A DNA stretch of 64,000 bases from DYJE01 sp041660385. GTDB lineage: Bacteria > Desulfobacterota > Desulfobacteria > Desulfobacterales > Desulfolunaceae. Under the pieces are notes generated by a model. That model was not told where the DNA came from and did no database searches. It worked only from the letters and a program-made list of their open reading frames with translations. The translations under genes and the position numbers were made by a program. The stretch is from the NCBI GenBank assembly GCA_041660385.1, contig JBAZWJ010000007.1, positions 55,522-119,521 on the forward strand, given 5' to 3'. Positions 60,639 through 64,000 of this stretch are shown here, piece after piece. Position 1 is the first letter of the stretch, and the number at the start of each line of letters is the position of its first letter.

Positions 60639-60722
60639 CATGTTGCTGCCATGAACCAACAACAACCGGTTGTTCAATTAATTTGCAGGGTTAATATAAT
60701 AAGCGTTTTAGTGATTAAGCAG

Positions 60723-60753
60723 GCAGGGCGGGTTTGGAACCCGCCCCCTACAA
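60723..60753. repeat. REP-like palindrome
   Basis: GCAGGGCGGGTTTGGAACCC followed by GCCCCCTACAA; member of the GTAGGGGCGGGTT family. Confidence 0.65.
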
Positions 60754-60777
60754 ACACAATATGTTATGATTGTCTGC

Positions 60778-60809
60778 CCTCGTTCCGGGGGATTCTCGCC
60801 GGAACGAGG
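60778..60809. terminator. Hairpin 3' of aceA
   Basis: CCTCGTTCCGG / CCGGAACGAGG with a 10-nt loop, 62 nt beyond the aceA stop; no U-run. A half copy (CCCTCGTTCCGGGGAGAAG) lies near 44138, so this too is repeat-like. Confidence 0.45.
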
Positions 60810-60870
60810 TACTGTTGCGCGATTCGTTTGGCTGCACCGTTTTTATAGTCTAAAAAAAGCCACCGTAATA

Positions 60871-62214
60871 CTATTTGAACTGTTCTTCTTCCGTTGAACC
60901 TGAAAGTGCATCAACCGAGCTTTGACCTTGGGTAATGCTGTACATCACACGGTCGAAATAACCTGTTCCGACAAATTTCTGATGGCTTGTGGCCATGTAG
61001 CCTTCGGAACGTTCGTGCTTGAATTCCTCCTCCTGGAATTTGGAATAGGCAGCCATACCTTCTGTTTTGTAACTGTGGGCCAGATCGAACATCCCAAGAT
61101 TCAATGTGTGAAAACCGGCCAGGGTCACGAACTGAAACTTGTATCCCATGGCGGCCAGTTCTTTTTGGAATCGCTTGATGGTTCCGTCGTCAAGGTTGGC
61201 CCTCCAGTTGAATGAGGGCGAGCAGTTGTACGACAGCATCTTGTCTGGATAATGCCTTTTGATGCCTTCGGCGAACTTTTTAGCCTGTTCCAGATCGGGC
61301 TTGGACGATTCACACCAGACCATATCCGCATAGGGAGCATAGGCAATGCCCCGCGCGATGGCCGCCTCAATCCCTCCTTTAAACAGATGAAAGCCTTCTG
61401 ACGTTCTGGGCGCATCGATCACAAAAGGTCTGTCCCGCTCATCGATATCACTTGTTAAAAGCTTTGCCGCATCCGCATCGGTCCGAGCAATGAGAACGGT
61501 GGGCACATCACAGATGTCCGCCGCCAGCCGTGCAGCCACCAGCTTGGTGATGAACTCACTGGTGGGCACCAGAACCTTGCCACCCATATGGCCGCATTTT
61601 TTGGCAGATGCAAGCTGGTCCTCGAAATGAACGCCTGAAGCTCCAGCGTCGATCATGCCTCTCATCAGCTCAAATGCATTCAAAGGTCCGCCAAAACCGG
61701 CTTCCGCGTCAGCCACGATGGGGGCGAACCAGTAGGGTCCTTTTTTTCTGCAATCAAGCACCTGAATCTGATCAGCTCTCCGCAGGGCGTTGTTGATCCG
61801 CCTCACAACGGTTGGAACGCTGTTGGACGGATAGAGGCTCTGGTCAGGATACATTTCTCCAGCAAGGTTGTTGTCCGCAGCTACCTGCCATCCGCTCAGA
61901 TATATGGCCTTGAGCCCCGCCTCCACCTGCTGAACTGCCTGGTTTCCGGTCAAGGCCCCCAGCGCTCCGATATACTCTTCGGTTTTCAAAAGCCGCCACA
62001 ACCTCTTGGCACCCACCCGGGCATATGTGAAATCAATTTTAAGTGTACCCCTCAGGTTGAGTACCTCAGCCGCTCGGTAAGGTCGCAACACACCGTTCCA
62101 CCGTGGGTCTTTTTCCCAGCGTTCTTCAAGTTCATCAACCTCATCAAAATCAATGTGATGACAGGTGAGTTTCTGCTCAAGTTCTATAGCTTTCTCTTCA
62201 ATAGTTTTCATCAT
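60871..62214 (-). CDS. aceA: Isocitrate lyase
   Basis: 447 aa. The catalytic signature KKCGHMGGKVLVPT carries the active-site Cys. Other family motifs are RPYRAAEVLNLRGTLKIDFT near the N-terminus, YLSGWQVAADNN, PIVADAEAGFGGPLNAFELM and TVLIARTDADAAKLLTSDID. It splits isocitrate to succinate and glyoxylate. It follows aceB by 38 bp on the same strand, so the two form the glyoxylate-shunt operon. The start has GGGGG 4-5 nt upstream of the ATG pair. Confidence 0.95.
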   Translation of the reverse strand: MMKTIEEKAIELEQKLTCHHIDFDEVDELEERWEKDPRWNGVLRPYRAAEVLNLRGTLKIDFTYARVGAKRLWRLLKTEEYIGALGALTGNQAVQQVEAGLKAIYLSGWQVAADNNLAGEMYPDQSLYPSNSVPTVVRRINNALRRADQIQVLDCRKKGPYWFAPIVADAEAGFGGPLNAFELMRGMIDAGASGVHFEDQLASAKKCGHMGGKVLVPTSEFITKLVAARLAADICDVPTVLIARTDADAAKLLTSDIDERDRPFVIDAPRTSEGFHLFKGGIEAAIARGIAYAPYADMVWCESSKPDLEQAKKFAEGIKRHYPDKMLSYNCSPSFNWRANLDDGTIKRFQKELAAMGYKFQFVTLAGFHTLNLGMFDLAHSYKTEGMAAYSKFQEEEFKHERSEGYMATSHQKFVGTGYFDRVMYSITQGQSSVDALSGSTEEEQFK

Positions 62215-62252
62215 GAACCCCCTTTGGTGGGTTTATTGTGTTGTATTTTTAT

Positions 62253-63851
62253 TCAGTATTCAAGCCGCTCATAGGCTTTCAACGTCAAAAATTCCTCCAG
62301 CTCTTCGTTTATCACGCTTTGCCGCATCATTTCCGTAGCTTCAGGAAAACAGCCTTTCTCATACCTTTCTTTGCCCATAGCGTCCATCAATTTGATGCAT
62401 TCTTCACCAAGCATGGATTCAAACATGGCTCTGTCCACCCCTCTTCCGTCTTCAAGCCTGGCATCTGGATGATGGACCCACTGCCAGACCTGAACTCGTG
62501 AAATCTCAGCCGTTGCCGCATCCTCCATAAGGTGGTTGATGGGAACACAGCCGTTGCCTGAAAGCCAGGACGCGAGATATTGAAGCCCAACGCTGATATT
62601 GTTCCGAAAACCTTTTTCTGTGATCGTTCCTTCGGGCAGAGTGAGAAGGTCTTTTTGAGACACGTTCACATCATCCCTCTTCCTGTCCACTTGATTTGGG
62701 CCGGGCATAATACGGTCAAACACCTCCAAAGCCAATGGCACAAGCCCCGGATGGGCCACCCATGTTCCATCGTGACCGTCTGTTGCTTCCCGTTTTTTAT
62801 CTTCCCGCACTTTGTTCATGGCTGTTTCGTTGGCTTCAGGATTATCTTTGATGGGTATCTGGGCAGCCATACCACCAATGGCGTGGGCGCCGCGCCTGTG
62901 GCAGGTTTTAATGGACAGAAGCGAGTATGAACGCATGCAGTGACGTGTCATGGTGATTTCAGCCCGATCAGGAAACAGATAACCCGGAACTTTCTTGAAT
63001 TTTTTGATGAAACTGAAAATATAATCCCATCTGCCGCAGTTCAGGCCCACGACATGGTCTTTCAGCTCAAACAGAATTTCATCCATTTCAAAGGCTGCAA
63101 GGATGGTTTCGATCAGAACGGTGGCCTTGATCGTACCCATTGGAAAACCTAAGTCGTTCTGGGCTTTCAAAAATACATTATTCCAGAAACGCGCTTCCAG
63201 ATGGCTTTCCATTTTAGGCAGATAAAAATACGGCCCTGACCCTTTTTTTATCAGATTACGGGCGTTATGGAAAAAATAAAGGCCGAAATCCCACAGGCTT
63301 GCTGACACAGGCACGCCATCCACCGTCATGTGTTTTTCAACAAGATGCAACCCCCTGGGCCGGACGATCAGTGTGGCTGGCCGCTGGTTCAAGCGATATT
63401 CCTTTCCATCCACTTCGAGTTGAATGACCCCGTCCACTGCATACCGCATGTTAATCTGGCCGTTAATGGTACCCTCCCAAGTGGGAGCATGGGAATCTTC
63501 AAAATCAGCCATAAACGTCTTTGCCCCAGAGTTCAGAGCATTAATCACCATTTTCCGCTCAACAGGCCCCGTAATTTCAACACGTCTGTCTTTGAGATCA
63601 GCTGGAACAGGTCCTATGGTCCAGTCGCCTTTTCGGACATGTTCTGTTTCCGGTAAAAAATCCGGAAGAATCCCCTTGTCGATATTGGCCTGAACTTTTT
63701 TCCGCCGTTCCAGGAGCTCCAGTCTTGAGCTTTCAAATTCACGTGCAAGTCCTGCAACAAAATCAAGGGCATCAGGTGTCAAGATCGTTTCAAACATCGG
63801 CATGATCAGGGCTGAAATGCGAATACCGTTTTTTTCATAATATGATTTCAT
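62253..63851 (-). CDS. aceB: Malate synthase A
   Basis: 532 aa from the ATG at 63851 (AGGA upstream); the longer ORF to 63980 crosses the promoter. Family signatures: FMADFEDSHAPTWEGTINGQ for the acetyl-CoA/metal region, RPRGLHLVEKHMTVDGVPV, IKATVLIETILAAFEMDEIL, GLNCGRWDYIFSFIKKF and GTWVAHPGLVPLALEVFD. It condenses glyoxylate with acetyl-CoA to malate. With aceA it completes the glyoxylate shunt, consistent with growth on acetate or fatty acids. A sigma-70-type promoter is visible upstream at the window edge. Confidence 0.95.
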   Translation of the reverse strand: MKSYYEKNGIRISALIMPMFETILTPDALDFVAGLAREFESSRLELLERRKKVQANIDKGILPDFLPETEHVRKGDWTIGPVPADLKDRRVEITGPVERKMVINALNSGAKTFMADFEDSHAPTWEGTINGQINMRYAVDGVIQLEVDGKEYRLNQRPATLIVRPRGLHLVEKHMTVDGVPVSASLWDFGLYFFHNARNLIKKGSGPYFYLPKMESHLEARFWNNVFLKAQNDLGFPMGTIKATVLIETILAAFEMDEILFELKDHVVGLNCGRWDYIFSFIKKFKKVPGYLFPDRAEITMTRHCMRSYSLLSIKTCHRRGAHAIGGMAAQIPIKDNPEANETAMNKVREDKKREATDGHDGTWVAHPGLVPLALEVFDRIMPGPNQVDRKRDDVNVSQKDLLTLPEGTITEKGFRNNISVGLQYLASWLSGNGCVPINHLMEDAATAEISRVQVWQWVHHPDARLEDGRGVDRAMFESMLGEECIKLMDAMGKERYEKGCFPEATEMMRQSVINEELEEFLTLKAYERLEY

Positions 63852-63958
63852 CGTATCGTTCCTGTTCTTTTGTTTATATGTGAAAGACGTTTTATTAATG
63901 ATGTAGGCGTAAGATTTGCATAAGCCATGCCGTGATTGCATGCATAAAAGATGGTTTA

Positions 63959-63988
63959 AATATAGCAAGTTAAAACGCATACTGTCAA
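63959..63988 (-). promoter_or_regulatory. aceBA promoter
   Basis: Minus strand TTGACA (63988-63983), 18-nt spacer, TATATT (63964-63959), about 108 bp upstream of the aceB start. A weaker GGCAT-N7-ATGCA pair, possibly sigma-54-like, lies between them (around 63934-63919). Confidence 0.55.
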
Positions 63989-64000
63989 CGCAAAGGGTTT

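Overview
The window most resembles the chromosome of an anaerobic Desulfobacterota bacterium, probably a sulfate reducer of the Desulfobacterales. The supporting genes are a glycyl-radical enzyme with its activase, a Ni-Fe carbon monoxide dehydrogenase, a UGA-containing (selenocysteine) peroxiredoxin, an anaerobic-type GlpAB pair, a polyferredoxin fusion and a VKOR-DsbA fusion. The species cannot be named from sequence alone. No rRNA, CRISPR array, transposase or integrase was found. One tRNA (Arg, CCG) is present.

Layout. 1-1.9 kb: 3' part of an AsmA/TamB-like protein. 2.2-7.4 kb: glycyl-radical cluster (FadR-type regulator, radical enzyme, activase, FMN split-barrel protein) with a promoter and palindromic operator in front. 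7.5-8.3 kb: selenocysteine peroxiredoxin with a SECIS-like hairpin. 8.4-10.9 kb and 16.8-17.3 kb: an apparent iron regulon. A DtxR-family repressor, a small protein plus a DUF2325 protein, and a FeoC-like protein plus an LbtU-like porin share a 23-bp operator; two of the transcripts also carry the same roughly 94-nt leader or attenuator RNA. 11-12.3 kb: Na+/alanine symporter. 13.4-15.4 kb: divergent znuA and zur with two palindromic boxes. 17.4-21.5 kb: glpB, a frameshifted glpA and a divergent DeoR-type glpR.

21.6-28.9 kb is accessory DNA: a MazEF-like pair with a damaged toxin, an ATPase, an EAL protein, a VapBC pair, and two genes (a TIR-like effector and an unknown protein) that look like integron-type gene cassettes stranded outside an integron. 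29-44 kb holds tRNA-Arg, a nitroreductase, a DUF2400 gene overlapping a DHH phosphoesterase, a solitary CODH behind a sigma-54 promoter, an MFS transporter, a redox fusion protein, a secreted metalloprotease, a DksA-like protein and a pterin dehydratase. 44.5-50.5 kb: gltBD. 51-56 kb: an O-methyltransferase flanked by composite repeats and a giant lipoprotein. 55.9-60.3 kb: an aroB / KDPG-aldolase / HMGL-aldolase cluster and the VKOR-DsbA protein. 60.9-63.9 kb: glyoxylate shunt genes aceB-aceA.

Small palindromic intergenic repeats (GTAGGGGCGGGTT and GTAGGGTGGGC types) recur at more than 15 places, mainly from 25 kb rightwards. One supplies the C-terminus of a gene.
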